A DNA stretch of 64,000 bases from Nonomuraea sp. NBC_00507 (GTDB taxonomy: Bacteria > Actinomycetota > Actinomycetes > Streptosporangiales > Streptosporangiaceae). The notes beneath the pieces are model-generated. The model did no database searches. It saw only the letters and a program-made list of their open reading frames with translations, and was not told the DNA's origin. The number at the start of each line of letters is the position of its first letter. The stretch's first letter is position 1. Positions 31,391 through 40,474 of this stretch are shown here, piece by piece. Made by a program: the position numbers and the translations under genes. Where the stretch lies: NCBI RefSeq assembly GCF_036013525.1, contig NZ_CP107853.1, positions 8,928,001-8,992,000 of the forward strand, written 5' to 3'.

Positions 31391-32961
31391 GCGTAGACCT
31401 CCTCCTGCTTGCGCGTGCGCCGGAACGCCACGGCCGAGACGACCGCCACGATCGTGAAGATGAACACCGAGATCGCCGCCGCGAACCCGAACTGCGCCCC
31501 GCCCGCCCCGAACGCCAGCCGGAACGTGTAGGTGATCAGCAGGTCGGTGCCGCCCACCTGCGGGCTCTCGGCCGCGAACGGCCCGCCCTCGGTGGTGAGC
31601 GCGATCGCGTTGAAGTTGTTGAAGTTGTACGCGAACGACGAGATGAGCAGCGGCGTGAGCGCGACCAGCAGCAGCGGCAGCGTGACCCGGCGAAACGCCT
31701 TCCACGGCGTGGCCCCGTCGATGGAGGCCGCCTCGGTCAGCTCGCGCGGGATGGCCTGCAGCGCGCCGGTGGTGACGAGGAACATGTACGGGAAGCCGAG
31801 CCACAGGTTGACCAGGATCACCCCGAACCTGGCGGTCATCGGCTCGCCCAGCCAGTCCACGTTGGCCCCGAGCAGCTGGTTGATCAGCCCGAAGTCGCGG
31901 TTGAACAGGTCGCGCCACACCAGGAGCATGGCGAAGGAGGGCATCGCGTACGGCAGGATCAGCACGATCCGGTAGACGCGGGTGCCGCGCATCCGCGGGT
32001 GGTGCAGCGCCAGCGCCACCGCCATGCCCAGCGCGAACGTGCCGAGCACGGAGCCCAGGGCGAAGACGACGTTCCAGCCGAGCACTCCCACGAAATATCC
32101 GGAGATAGTGGGATCGGTCAGCACGCGGGCGAAGTTGTCGAACCCGACGCCGACCTGCCAGCCCTGCGCCAGGTGCTCGCCCTTGGCGTTGACGAAGTAG
32201 CCCTGGTCCTCGTCGGCCGTCCAGGTGTCGCCGTTGCCGCGCACGCAGTCGCAGGCGGCGTCGTACACCAGCGCCGCCCGGCCCTCGACGGCCCTGCTCA
32301 GCCCGTTGGCCTTGATCACGCCACCGGCGGTCGGCACGGCCAGCGCGGAGATCTGCTGGGCGCGGGCGGCCGCCTCGGGCGCCTTGAGCACGGTCAGGCC
32401 CGGCGCCCTCAGCACCTTGCCGGTGACGCCGACCTCGGCGCCCGGCAGCGGCGTCAGCCCCTTGGGGGTGCCGAGGGAGACCTGCTTGGTCGACGGGTCC
32501 ACCAGCAGGAACACCAGCTCCTCACCGCGCAGCGCGACCGTCAGGCCGTACTCGGGCGAGCCCGGGGCCTGCCGCACGGAGCCGGTCTCGATGGCGGTGA
32601 TGGCGGCGGCCTTGTCGCCACGGTGCCCGTCGCCGAAGTTCGTGAACGCGGTGGTGACCGTGTAGACGACGGGGAACACCTGGAACGCGACGAGGAAGAC
32701 GGTGCCCGGGATGAGGTATTTGGCCGGAATGAAGCGGCGGGTCAGGTAAAGGGAGGCGATGCCCGCGGTGGCCGCGCACAGCAGCCCGAGCGACCCCCAC
32801 GACTCGGCCGCGATCAGCGGCGGCACGGCGTAGACCAGGATCGCGGCGGCCACGGCCAGCACCGCGATCCTGCTCACCAGGAACGCCGTGGTGATCTCCC
32901 TGCGGGGCCGCTCGGGCGCGCTCACCCGGGCGGCCTCGCGTTCGTCCACAGACGATGACAT
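31387..32961 (-). CDS. malF: Maltose/maltodextrin ABC permease MalF
   Basis: A 524-residue permease, longer than a typical sugar permease because, like enteric MalF, it has extra N-terminal helices and a large soluble loop (about residues 90-275) between membrane segments; this loop contains a Cys pair (ACDCVRG). The EAA loop is TEAASIDGATPWKAFRRVTLPL. It begins five bases after the malE stop and overlaps malG. The large loop is characteristic of maltose systems and supports the mal assignment. Confidence 0.9.
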   Translation of the reverse strand: MSSSVDEREAARVSAPERPRREITTAFLVSRIAVLAVAAAILVYAVPPLIAAESWGSLGLLCAATAGIASLYLTRRFIPAKYLIPGTVFLVAFQVFPVVYTVTTAFTNFGDGHRGDKAAAITAIETGSVRQAPGSPEYGLTVALRGEELVFLLVDPSTKQVSLGTPKGLTPLPGAEVGVTGKVLRAPGLTVLKAPEAAARAQQISALAVPTAGGVIKANGLSRAVEGRAALVYDAACDCVRGNGDTWTADEDQGYFVNAKGEHLAQGWQVGVGFDNFARVLTDPTISGYFVGVLGWNVVFALGSVLGTFALGMAVALALHHPRMRGTRVYRIVLILPYAMPSFAMLLVWRDLFNRDFGLINQLLGANVDWLGEPMTARFGVILVNLWLGFPYMFLVTTGALQAIPRELTEAASIDGATPWKAFRRVTLPLLLVALTPLLISSFAYNFNNFNAIALTTEGGPFAAESPQVGGTDLLITYTFRLAFGAGGAQFGFAAAISVFIFTIVAVVSAVAFRRTRKQEEVYA

Positions 32962-32966
32962 GACCG

Positions 32967-34244
32967 TCAGTTCTTGAGCGCGCCGTCGATGGTCTTCTGC
33001 GCTGCCGCGGCCGCCTTGGCGGCGTCGCCGCCCTTGACGACGGCGGTCTCGGCGATGCCGAACGGCTCCCAGATCGCCGCCATCTCGGGGATGGCGGGCA
33101 TCGGCATGCCCTCCTTGCCGGCGTCCATGAACTTGACCGCGTCAGGGTCGGTGGCCTGGACCTCCTGCAGTGCGGCGGTCAGCGCCGGGGGCCGCGGGTC
33201 GGCCTCGTACAGGGCCTTGGCGACGTCCTTGTTGGTCACGTAGTTGGCGACGAACTCCTGCGCGAGGGCCTTGTTCTTGCCCTTGGAGGCGACGAAGAAG
33301 GACTGGACGCCGACGAACGGCGTGGCGGGCTTGCCGTCCTTGAACGCCGGGACGGCCGTGATGTCGTAGGTGATGCCGCCCTTCTTGACCTCGCTCATGG
33401 CCCACGGGCCGGAGACGAGGTAGGCGCACTTACCAGAGGCGAAGTTGACGATGTAGTTCTCGTTGGTGATCGACGTGCGCAGCGCGCCGTCGCCCTTCTC
33501 GCCCAGGGCCTTGAGCTTGTCGAACGCCTTGACCGAGTCCGGCGCGCCGAGCAGCACCTTCTTGGGGTCGGGGTCGCCGGTGGAGGTGGTGCCGAACAGG
33601 GCGCCGCCGCCGGAGGCGAAGATCGGGTAGACGTGGAAGGCGTCGCCCTTCTGGCCGACGGGGAGGCAGAGCACTTCCTTCACCTTGCCGTCCGCCTTGA
33701 GCTTCTTGCCCTCGTCGATCATGTCCTCGATCGTGGCGGGCGCCTCGGGGGCGAGCTTGGTGTTGCGGATCAGCGCGATGTTCTCCACCGCGTACGGCGC
33801 GCCGTAGATCTGGCCGTTGAAGGTCACCGCCTGGATGGCCTTCTCGGAGAAGGCGGCCTTCTGCTCCTCGGTCAGCGTGACCGGGTCGATGGCGCCGTTC
33901 TGCACGAGGTTGCCGATCCAGTCGTGCGCGCCGATCATGATGTCCGGGCCGCTGCCCTGCTGGGAGGCGGTGAGGAAGGTCTGCTGGTTGTCCTTGCTGA
34001 TCTCCTTCACCTCCACCGTCACACCGTTCTCGGTGCCGAACTGGTCGGCGAAGGGCTTGAGCGGCTTGACGCGGCTGGGGTCGGCCCAGATCACGAGCGT
34101 GCCGGAGCTCGCGCCGGCGGTGGCCGCCGGGGCGGAGGCGGACGCGCTGGGCGCCGCCGGAGAGGCCGACTGGGAGTTGCCGCACGCCGTCGCGGCGAAC
34201 GCGAGGGTCGCGAGAGCGGCCGTACCGAGCGCCCGCATGCGCAT
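32967..34244 (-). CDS. malE: Maltose/maltodextrin-binding lipoprotein MalE
   Basis: The 425-residue solute-binding lipoprotein has a signal peptide ending in the lipobox ATAC with C21 as the lipidated residue, a Ser/Ala-rich linker, and a two-lobed binding domain. It resembles E. coli MalE in segments such as LVIWADPSRVKPL, QQGSGPDIMIGAHDWIG and PYAVENIALIRNT. The ATG at 34244 has a near-consensus AGGAGGT seven bases upstream, consistent with a highly expressed binding protein. It is the first gene of malEFG-amylase, divergent from an alpha-glucosidase. Confidence 0.92.
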   Translation of the reverse strand: MRMRALGTAALATLAFAATACGNSQSASPAAPSASASAPAATAGASSGTLVIWADPSRVKPLKPFADQFGTENGVTVEVKEISKDNQQTFLTASQQGSGPDIMIGAHDWIGNLVQNGAIDPVTLTEEQKAAFSEKAIQAVTFNGQIYGAPYAVENIALIRNTKLAPEAPATIEDMIDEGKKLKADGKVKEVLCLPVGQKGDAFHVYPIFASGGGALFGTTSTGDPDPKKVLLGAPDSVKAFDKLKALGEKGDGALRTSITNENYIVNFASGKCAYLVSGPWAMSEVKKGGITYDITAVPAFKDGKPATPFVGVQSFFVASKGKNKALAQEFVANYVTNKDVAKALYEADPRPPALTAALQEVQATDPDAVKFMDAGKEGMPMPAIPEMAAIWEPFGIAETAVVKGGDAAKAAAAAQKTIDGALKN

Positions 34245-34336
34245 GGGACCTCCTGAGGTCACGCAGGAACGGCGGCACGCAGGGACACGCACCGCCGCCA
34301 CGAAGGAAAGCCAGTTTTCCGGGACGTTACTGACTC

Positions 34337-34364
34337 TTTGCAAGAATTGGAAGAACTTGCAAAA
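34337..34364. promoter_or_regulatory. MalR-like operator pair TTTGCAAG/CTTGCAAA
   Basis: TTTGCAAG (34337-34344) and CTTGCAAA (34356-34363) form an inverted repeat with an 11-base spacer between the divergent malE and alpha-glucosidase genes. Both contain TTGCAA, resembling the TTGCA-type motifs described for MalR in Streptomyces. Confidence 0.55.
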
Positions 34365-34392
34365 AGCGTTACAGAAGCTCGATGTGAGATCT

Positions 34393-34411
34393 GCAACTTT
34401 CCGAAAGTTGC
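34393..34411. promoter_or_regulatory. Perfect 9-1-9 palindrome in the mal divergent promoter
   Basis: GCAACTTTCCGAAAGTTGC is perfectly symmetric around C34402. It shares AAAGTTGCG with the region upstream of the paralogous alpha-glucosidase at 15.5 kb. A LacI-family protein, probably the one at 12982-14007, is the likely ligand. Confidence 0.6.
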
Positions 34412-34491
34412 GCTTGACCGGGTGGAAGTGATCGGGACATCCTTCACCAGAACATCACCCGACATCTCGGGCATCCGGGGGAAGGACAGCC

Positions 34492-35994
34492 ATGCTCGGC
34501 AACGACGACTGGTGGCGGGACGCCGTCGTGTATCAGGTCTACCCGCGAAGCTTCGCCGACGCCAACGGCGACGGCATGGGGGATCTCGAAGGCGTGCACA
34601 GCCGCCTGGACTACCTCGCCGACCTGGGCGTGGACGCCATCTGGCTGAGCCCCTTCTACACCTCCCCCATGGCCGACGGCGGCTACGACGTGGCCGACTA
34701 CCGCGACGTGGACCCCATGTTCGGCACACTCGCCGACTTCGACGCGCTGGTCGCCGACGCCCACGCCAAGGGCATCAGGGTCATCGTGGACCTGGTCCCG
34801 AACCACTCCTCCGACGAGCACCCCTGGTTCAAGGCGGGCCTGCGCGATCGCTACATCTTCCGCGACCAGCCGAACGACTGGGAGTCGATCTTCGGCGGGC
34901 CGGCCTGGACGCAGGTCGAGGACGGCCAGTGGTACCTGCACCTGTTCGCCCCCGAACAGCCGGACCTCAACTGGGACAACCCTGAGGTACGCGCCGAGTT
35001 CCGTGACGTCCTGCGCTTCTGGCTGGACCGCGGCGTGGACGGCTTCCGCGTCGACGTGGCGCACGGCATGATCAAGGCCGCCGGGCTGCCCGACGTGGGG
35101 CCGAAGGACGGCCCGCAGGCCCAGATGCTGGGCGATGAGCAGCTGCCGTACTTCGACCAGGACGGCGTGCACGACATCTACCGCGAGTGGCGGCCGATCC
35201 TCGACTCCTACCCCGGCGGGCGGATGGCCGTGGCCGAGGCGTGGGTGTCCTCGCCCGAGCGGCTGGCCCGCTACGTCGGCCCCGACGAGCTGCACCAGGC
35301 CTTCAACTTCGACTTCATGATGGCCGACTTCCACGCCAAGTCGTTCCGCACGGTCATCGAGAAGGCGCTCAGGGAGGCCGAGTTGGTGGGCGCGCCGACC
35401 ACCTGGGTGCTGTCGAACCACGACAAGCCCCGCCACGTCACCCGCCACGGCGGACTGGCCCGCGCCCGCGCGGCCACGCTGCTCATGCTGGCCCTGCCCG
35501 GCTCGGCCTATCTCTATAACGGCGAGGAGCTGGGCCTGCCGGAGGTGCTCGACCTGCCCGACGAGCTGCGCCAGGACCCGGCCTTCCTGCGCCGGGGCGA
35601 GAGCCGCGACGGCTGCCGGGTGCCGATCCCGTGGACCGCGGCCCCGGGCTGCGGCTGGCGGGACCCGTGGCTGCCGATCCCGCAGGAGTGGACCGCGCTG
35701 TCGGCCGAGGCTCAGGAGGACGACCCGGACTCCACGCTGAACCTCTACCGGGCCGCGCTGCGCCTGCGCAAGGAGCACCCGGCGCTCGGCGGCGCGAGCT
35801 CCGGCACGCTCACGTGGCTCGACTCCCCCAAGGACGTGCTGATCATCGAGCGCGACCCCGGCCTGGTCGTGGTGCTCAACACCGGCGAGGAGCCGGTGCG
35901 CCTCGACCTGGCGGGCGAGGTGCTGCTGTCCAGCGGCCCGCTGGCGGCCGACGGGTCGCTTCCGCCGGACACCGCGGTCTGGTTCCAGCGCTGA
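34492..35994 (+). CDS. Alpha-glucosidase, GH13 (second paralogue)
   Basis: A 500-residue cytoplasmic alpha-glucosidase with GH13 regions DLVPNH, GFRVDVAHG, AVAEAW and LSNHDKPR. The ATG at 34492 follows GGGGGAAGGA. It is divergent from malE and shares an operator region with it. It is a close paralogue of the enzyme encoded at 14004-15482, with identical stretches such as NDWESIFGGPAWTQVEDGQW, yet the two loci lie 20 kb apart on opposite strands. It likely hydrolyses maltose and short maltodextrins delivered by MalEFG. Confidence 0.93.
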   Translation: MLGNDDWWRDAVVYQVYPRSFADANGDGMGDLEGVHSRLDYLADLGVDAIWLSPFYTSPMADGGYDVADYRDVDPMFGTLADFDALVADAHAKGIRVIVDLVPNHSSDEHPWFKAGLRDRYIFRDQPNDWESIFGGPAWTQVEDGQWYLHLFAPEQPDLNWDNPEVRAEFRDVLRFWLDRGVDGFRVDVAHGMIKAAGLPDVGPKDGPQAQMLGDEQLPYFDQDGVHDIYREWRPILDSYPGGRMAVAEAWVSSPERLARYVGPDELHQAFNFDFMMADFHAKSFRTVIEKALREAELVGAPTTWVLSNHDKPRHVTRHGGLARARAATLLMLALPGSAYLYNGEELGLPEVLDLPDELRQDPAFLRRGESRDGCRVPIPWTAAPGCGWRDPWLPIPQEWTALSAEAQEDDPDSTLNLYRAALRLRKEHPALGGASSGTLTWLDSPKDVLIIERDPGLVVVLNTGEEPVRLDLAGEVLLSSGPLAADGSLPPDTAVWFQR

Positions 35995-36059
35995 CCAGTT
36001 GGGGGAATCTTTCCCTAAAAGCGGCATTTGACGGAAATTACGCTCGGTAGTGTCGGTGG

Positions 36060-37400
36060 GTGTCTGCCCTGTGGGCGAAGTCCCTACGGGGACGCGTCAC
36101 CCTCATCGCGACGGCCGTAGCCGCCCTCGTGCTCATCCCCGTGGGCGTCGCGACGGTCCTCGTCACACGGTCGCTGGTCGAGGCCAGCGTCTACGAGAGC
36201 ACCCGCGACACCGCCGAGCGCATCGCGTACGAGATGCGCAGCGGCGCCCTGCCCCTGGGCGCCGCCATCCCCGTGTCCGACCCGGCGGTGGACCTGATCC
36301 AGATCGTCGGGGCGGACGGGCGGTTCCTGGCCACCAGCGACGCGGCCAGGAACCTGCCGCCGCTCAGCGACGTGCGCCCCTCGGACGAGGACCGGGCCAT
36401 CAGCACCACCCACTGCCTGCCGACCGAGTGCGTCCACCTGTCGGCCGTCCGGGTGAGCAAGTTCGCCGACTCCCCCGTCATCTACGCCGGGCGCAGCACC
36501 CCCGACCTGCTGGCCACCAACACCCTCGAGGCGATCGTGTTCACCGAGATCGCCGTGCTGGTCGGGCTGGCGGGGTGGGCCACCTGGCTGGTCACGGGCC
36601 GGGCGCTGCGGCCGGTGGCGACCATGCGCGCGGAACTGGACGCCGTGCACGCCGGCGACCTGAGCAGCCGCGTCACCGAGCCGCACGGCGCGGACGAGGT
36701 GGTCGAGCTCGCCAAATCCGTCAACAGCACGCTGGCCCGGCTGGAACGCTCCGCCGAGCAGCAGCGCCAGTTCGCCTCCGACGCCTCGCACGAGCTCCGC
36801 ACCCCCATCGCCGGGCTGCGCGCGCAGCTCGAGAGCGCCCAGCTCTACCCGGACGACACCGACATCGACCTGCTCGTGCGCAGCGCACTGCGCGACACCG
36901 ACCGCCTGGAGGCCATCATCACGGACCTGCTCCTGCTGGCCAGGATCGGCTCCCGGGTGGACGCGGCCAAGGAGCGGGTGGACCTGGCCGAGCTGGTCCG
37001 CCAGGAGCTGTCCATCCGCAGCGACAAGATCCCCGTGCGCGCCCACCTGGCCGAAGGGGTGCGGGTGGACGGCGTACGGCTCCAGCTCGCCAGGGTACTG
37101 ACGAACCTGCTGGACAACGCCCAGAGGCACGCCGAGCACTACGTCAAGGTCACCGTCTCCAGGGAGGACTGCATGGCCGTGCTGTCGGTCGAGAACGACG
37201 GCGTGGAGATCCCCCAGCAGGACCGTGAGCGCATCTTCGAGCGCTTCACCCGCCTGGACGCGGCCCGCAGCCGCGACGCGGGCGGCACAGGGCTGGGCCT
37301 GGCCATCGCGCGGGACGTGGCGATGGCGCATCGCGGCCAGATCACCGTGGAGGACTGCAGGGGCGGCGCCAGGTTCGTCCTGCGCCTTCCCGCTGTCTAG
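36060..37400 (+). CDS. Orphan sensor histidine kinase
   Basis: A 446-residue membrane kinase: one helix at residues about 10-35, an extracytoplasmic domain of about 120 residues with a Cys pair (HCLPTEC), a second helix near 155-180, HAMP, a phospho-acceptor box SDASHELRTPIAGL and an ATPase domain with NLLDNAQRHA, VENDGVEI and GGTGLGLAIA. The GTG at 36060 has only a poor ribosome site. Normally a response regulator precedes such a kinase; here the upstream gene is an alpha-glucosidase and downstream is a gene remnant, so the partner is missing. Signal unknown. Confidence 0.87.
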   Translation: MSALWAKSLRGRVTLIATAVAALVLIPVGVATVLVTRSLVEASVYESTRDTAERIAYEMRSGALPLGAAIPVSDPAVDLIQIVGADGRFLATSDAARNLPPLSDVRPSDEDRAISTTHCLPTECVHLSAVRVSKFADSPVIYAGRSTPDLLATNTLEAIVFTEIAVLVGLAGWATWLVTGRALRPVATMRAELDAVHAGDLSSRVTEPHGADEVVELAKSVNSTLARLERSAEQQRQFASDASHELRTPIAGLRAQLESAQLYPDDTDIDLLVRSALRDTDRLEAIITDLLLLARIGSRVDAAKERVDLAELVRQELSIRSDKIPVRAHLAEGVRVDGVRLQLARVLTNLLDNAQRHAEHYVKVTVSREDCMAVLSVENDGVEIPQQDRERIFERFTRLDAARSRDAGGTGLGLAIARDVAMAHRGQITVEDCRGGARFVLRLPAV

Positions 37401-37431
37401 TCACTACCGCGACGTTCTGGCCCCGGCAGCC

Positions 37432-37521
37432 GCGGCGTTCACGCCGCGGCCCGGCAGGGAGATCGGCGCCTTCTTCGGCGACTTCGAGCTCATCCCGCCG
37501 GGCATCGGCCGCAAGCCCTAG
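37432..37521 (+). pseudogene. C-terminal remnant of a SAM-dependent methyltransferase (DUF574-like)
   Basis: A 29-codon open stretch ends with GREIGAFFGDFELIPPGIG, which resembles the C-terminal signature of the actinobacterial SAM-dependent methyltransferase family DUF574 (EEIAAFFDGLELVEPGLV). No start, ribosome site or SAM-binding part precedes it, because the histidine kinase gene ends 31 bp upstream. It is a decayed 3' fragment whose stop overlaps the dctA stop. Confidence 0.5.
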
Positions 37522-38849
37522 ACCTTCGTCAGCTCCTTCTCGCCGGCCTCCGGCTCGGTCCGCTCCTCGTCATCCAGCAGCGTGGCCTCGTCGAACGGGG
37601 CGTGCCCGGTCAGCACCTGCTCGGCGCGCTCCCGGTCGAACTCGCCCGTCCAGGTGCCGACGAGCACGGTGGCGACGGCGTTGCCGGCGAAGTTCGTCAG
37701 CGCCCTGGCCTCCGACATGAACCGGTCGATGCCGACGATGAAGCCCACGCCCTCGACGAGCTCGGGCCGATGCGCCTGCAGGCCGCCGGCCAGCGTGGCC
37801 AGCCCCGCGCCGGTCACGCCCGCCGCGCCCTTGGACGCGACCATCATGAACAGCAGCAGCGCCACCTGCTCGCCGAGCTCCAGCGGCGACCCGGTCGCCG
37901 TGGCGATGAACAGCGTGGCCATGGTCAGGTAGATCGCGGTGCCATCGAGGTTGAAGGAGTAGCCGGTCGGCACGGTGATGCCGGCCACGGTCCGGCTCAC
38001 GCCCAGGTGCTCCATCTTGGCGATGAGCCTGGGCAGCGCCGTCTCCGACGAGGAGGTGGACAGGATCAGCAGGAACTCGCGGCCGAGGTACCGCAGGAGC
38101 GACCACAGGTTGACGCGGGCGACCAGCCACAACATCGGGCCGAGCACGACGCCGACGAACAGCAGGCAGGTGATGTAGAAGGCGGCCATGATGATCGCCA
38201 GGCTCTTGAGCGCCTCGATGCCGGTGGCCCCCACGACGGCGGCGATCGCGCCGAAGGCGCCCACCGGCGTCGCCCACATGATCATGGCGAGGATGCGGAA
38301 CACGAGCCGCTGCAGGTGCTCCACGCCGCGCAGGATCGGCGCGCCCTTGGCGCCCATGGCCTGCAGCGCGAACCCGGTCAGCAGGGCCACCAGCAGCGCC
38401 TGCAGCACCGATCCCGAGGTCAGCGACGACACCAGCGTGTCGGGGATGACGCCGAGCAGGAAGTCGACCGTGCTGCCGCTCTCGGCGCCCTTGGCCGCCT
38501 CCGCCTCGGCCGCCTGCCTGGCTGCGTCGGTGAGCTGGAGCCCCTCGCCCGGGTGGATGATATTGCCCACGACCAGGCCGATGAGCAGGGCGACCGTGGA
38601 CATGACGATGAAGTAGCCGAGCGCCAGACCGCCGACCTTGCCGACCTTGGCCGCCTGCCGGACCGAGCCGACGCCGAGCACGATGGTGCAGAAGATGATC
38701 GGCCCGATCACCATCTTGATGAGCGAGACGAAGCCGGTGCCGAGCGGCTTGAGCTCCTTGCCTACGTCCGGCCAGAGAAACCCGACCAGGATGCCGAGCA
38801 GGACCGCCACAATGACGGCCACGTAGAGGTAGCGAGTGCGATCACGCAT
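37518..38849 (-). CDS. dctA: C4-dicarboxylate/cation symporter, DctA/GltP family
   Basis: A 443-residue symporter of the DAACS family that imports succinate, fumarate, malate or related acids with cations. Visible hallmarks are the Ser-rich motif STSSSETALPRLI, the unwound helix 7 region GYSFNLDGTAIYLT, and VASKGAAGVTGAG, with PTGYSFNLDGTA typical of DctA. I chose ATG 38849 (MRDRTRYLY), nine bases after GGAG, rather than the upstream GTG at 38906. It is divergent from a CitA/CitB-type two-component system that probably controls it. Confidence 0.92.
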   Translation of the reverse strand: MRDRTRYLYVAVIVAVLLGILVGFLWPDVGKELKPLGTGFVSLIKMVIGPIIFCTIVLGVGSVRQAAKVGKVGGLALGYFIVMSTVALLIGLVVGNIIHPGEGLQLTDAARQAAEAEAAKGAESGSTVDFLLGVIPDTLVSSLTSGSVLQALLVALLTGFALQAMGAKGAPILRGVEHLQRLVFRILAMIMWATPVGAFGAIAAVVGATGIEALKSLAIIMAAFYITCLLFVGVVLGPMLWLVARVNLWSLLRYLGREFLLILSTSSSETALPRLIAKMEHLGVSRTVAGITVPTGYSFNLDGTAIYLTMATLFIATATGSPLELGEQVALLLFMMVASKGAAGVTGAGLATLAGGLQAHRPELVEGVGFIVGIDRFMSEARALTNFAGNAVATVLVGTWTGEFDRERAEQVLTGHAPFDEATLLDDEERTEPEAGEKELTKV

Positions 38850-38908
38850 AGGGCGGTTCTCCAGCCATTTGGGGGGAAGTTCCGGTTGTGCGACTATGCG
38901 CTGCACAA

Positions 38909-38922
38909 GTGACCCAGGTCAC
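38909..38922. promoter_or_regulatory. Crp-type site GTGA-N6-TCAC
   Basis: GTGACCCAGGTCAC is a perfect palindrome and matches the core of the actinobacterial Crp/GlxR consensus (TGTGA-N6-TCACA). It lies midway between dctA and the sensor kinase gene. Confidence 0.5.
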
Positions 38923-38927
38923 GATTG

Positions 38928-38938
38928 CGTAAGTTACG
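38928..38938. promoter_or_regulatory. Palindrome CGTAAGTTACG near the sensor kinase start
   Basis: Perfect 5-1-5 palindrome 21 bp upstream of the sensor kinase ATG. It could be a response-regulator site; the neighbouring CitB-like regulator is the obvious candidate, without direct evidence. Confidence 0.3.
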
Positions 38939-38959
38939 TTCACGAAAGAAGTCGTTAAC

Positions 38960-40474
38960 ATGCGGCGCTGGAGCCTGGCGGGGCAGATGCTGGTCCTGCA
39001 GCTGCTGGTGGTCCTGGTCACGGCCACCGGCGGTGCCGTGCTGGCCTTGGTGCAGGCGCACGACCTGCTCACCCATGAGGCCCGGAGCACGGCCGAGGCG
39101 GTGGCGGTGGCCGTGGCCACGACGCCCGAGGTGCTGGAGGCCCTGGACGGCCCCGACCCGAGCGCGCGGCTGCAGCCGCTGGCGGAGGGCATACGCAAGA
39201 GCACCGGCGTCGACTTCATCACCATCATGAAGCCGGACGGCACCCGCTACACCCACCCCAACCCGGCCGAGATCGGCAAGAAATTCCGCGGCAACATCGG
39301 GCCGGCGCTGGCGGGCAGGACGTTCACCGAGACCTACACCGGCACGCTCGGCCCGTCCGAGCGGGCGGTCACCCCCGTCGTCTCGGACGGCCGGGTGGTC
39401 GCGCTGGTCAGCGCGGGCATCACGGTCGAAAGGATCAGCGGTTGGCTGCGTGACCGGCTGGCCTGGGGCGGGTTGATCGTGGCGCTGGCGCTCGGCCTGG
39501 GCGGCGCCGGCACGTGGCTGGTGACAGCGCGGCTGCGCCGCCAGACCCACGGGCTCGACCCCGTGGAGCTGGGCCGCATCCACGCCCACCACGACGCGAT
39601 CCTGCACGCCGTCAGAGAGGGGCTGCTGCTGATCGGCAAGGACGGCACGCTGACGCTGTGCAACGACGCCGCCCGGCACCTGCTCGGCCTGCCCGGCGAC
39701 GCCGAAGGGCGGCACCTGGCCGAGCTCGGGCTCGCGGACGTGCTGACGGGGGACGAGGAACGCGTTCACCTGGTGGGCGACCGCGTCCTGGCCGTCAACA
39801 GCGCCGCCAGCCGGCTCGGCACGGTCGTGACCGTACGCGACCACACCGAGCTGCAGGCGCTGAGCGGCCAGCTCGACGCCGAGCGCGGCTTCGCCGACAC
39901 GCTGCGCGCCGCCGCGCACGAGGCCGCCAACCGGCTGCACACCGTCATCACGCTGGTGGAGCTGGGCCGCACCGAGCAGGCCGTGGCGCTCGGCACCGCC
40001 GAGCTGCGCGCCGCACAGGAGCTCACCGACCGGGTGGTGGGCTCGGTACGCGAGCCGGTGCTGGCCGCGCTGCTGCTGGGCAAGAGCGCCGAGGCCGCCG
40101 AGCGCGGCAGCGAGCTGGTCATCAGCCAGGACAGCGAGCTGGACGACCTGGGCCTGGACCCGCGGGAGCTGGTCACGATCGTGGGCAACCTGATCGACAA
40201 CGCCATCGACGCGGCCACCCGCGTGGAGGTGCACCTGAGCGCGGACGGCAAGGAGGTCCTCATCAGGGTCGCCGACAACGGGCCCGGGCCGGCCGACCCG
40301 GCGGCGTTCACCAAGGGCTGGACGACCAAGGGCGACGGCCGCGGGCTCGGCCTCGCGCTCGTGGGGCAGGCGGTGCGCCGGTTGGGTGGCACTATCGACG
40401 TGCGAGGCTCGGTGTTCACCATCAGGCTGCCCATCCCGGAGCGGCCGCGCCTGGACCGGGAGGGAGCACGATGA
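38960..40474 (+). CDS. CitA/DcuS-type sensor histidine kinase
   Basis: A 504-residue sensor for di- or tricarboxylates. Between two membrane helices (about 8-30 and 172-192) lies a PDC sensor domain with the family motif FITIMKPDGTRYTHPNPAEIGK, as in CitA and DcuS. A PAS domain follows (HAVREGLLLIGKDGTLTLCN), then the SpoB-like acceptor box RAAAHEAANRLHTVI and an ATPase domain (GNLIDNAIDAA, GLGLALVGQ). The acceptor box has HEAANRLH where the family usually has HDFxNRLH. Its stop overlaps the response regulator start (ATGA). It likely controls dctA. Confidence 0.92.
   Translation: MRRWSLAGQMLVLQLLVVLVTATGGAVLALVQAHDLLTHEARSTAEAVAVAVATTPEVLEALDGPDPSARLQPLAEGIRKSTGVDFITIMKPDGTRYTHPNPAEIGKKFRGNIGPALAGRTFTETYTGTLGPSERAVTPVVSDGRVVALVSAGITVERISGWLRDRLAWGGLIVALALGLGGAGTWLVTARLRRQTHGLDPVELGRIHAHHDAILHAVREGLLLIGKDGTLTLCNDAARHLLGLPGDAEGRHLAELGLADVLTGDEERVHLVGDRVLAVNSAASRLGTVVTVRDHTELQALSGQLDAERGFADTLRAAAHEAANRLHTVITLVELGRTEQAVALGTAELRAAQELTDRVVGSVREPVLAALLLGKSAEAAERGSELVISQDSELDDLGLDPRELVTIVGNLIDNAIDAATRVEVHLSADGKEVLIRVADNGPGPADPAAFTKGWTTKGDGRGLGLALVGQAVRRLGGTIDVRGSVFTIRLPIPERPRLDREGAR

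Noticed and set aside
36003..36015. GGGAA-TCT-TTCCC as a terminator after the second alpha-glucosidase
   Set aside because: Five-pair stem, too short to distinguish from chance.
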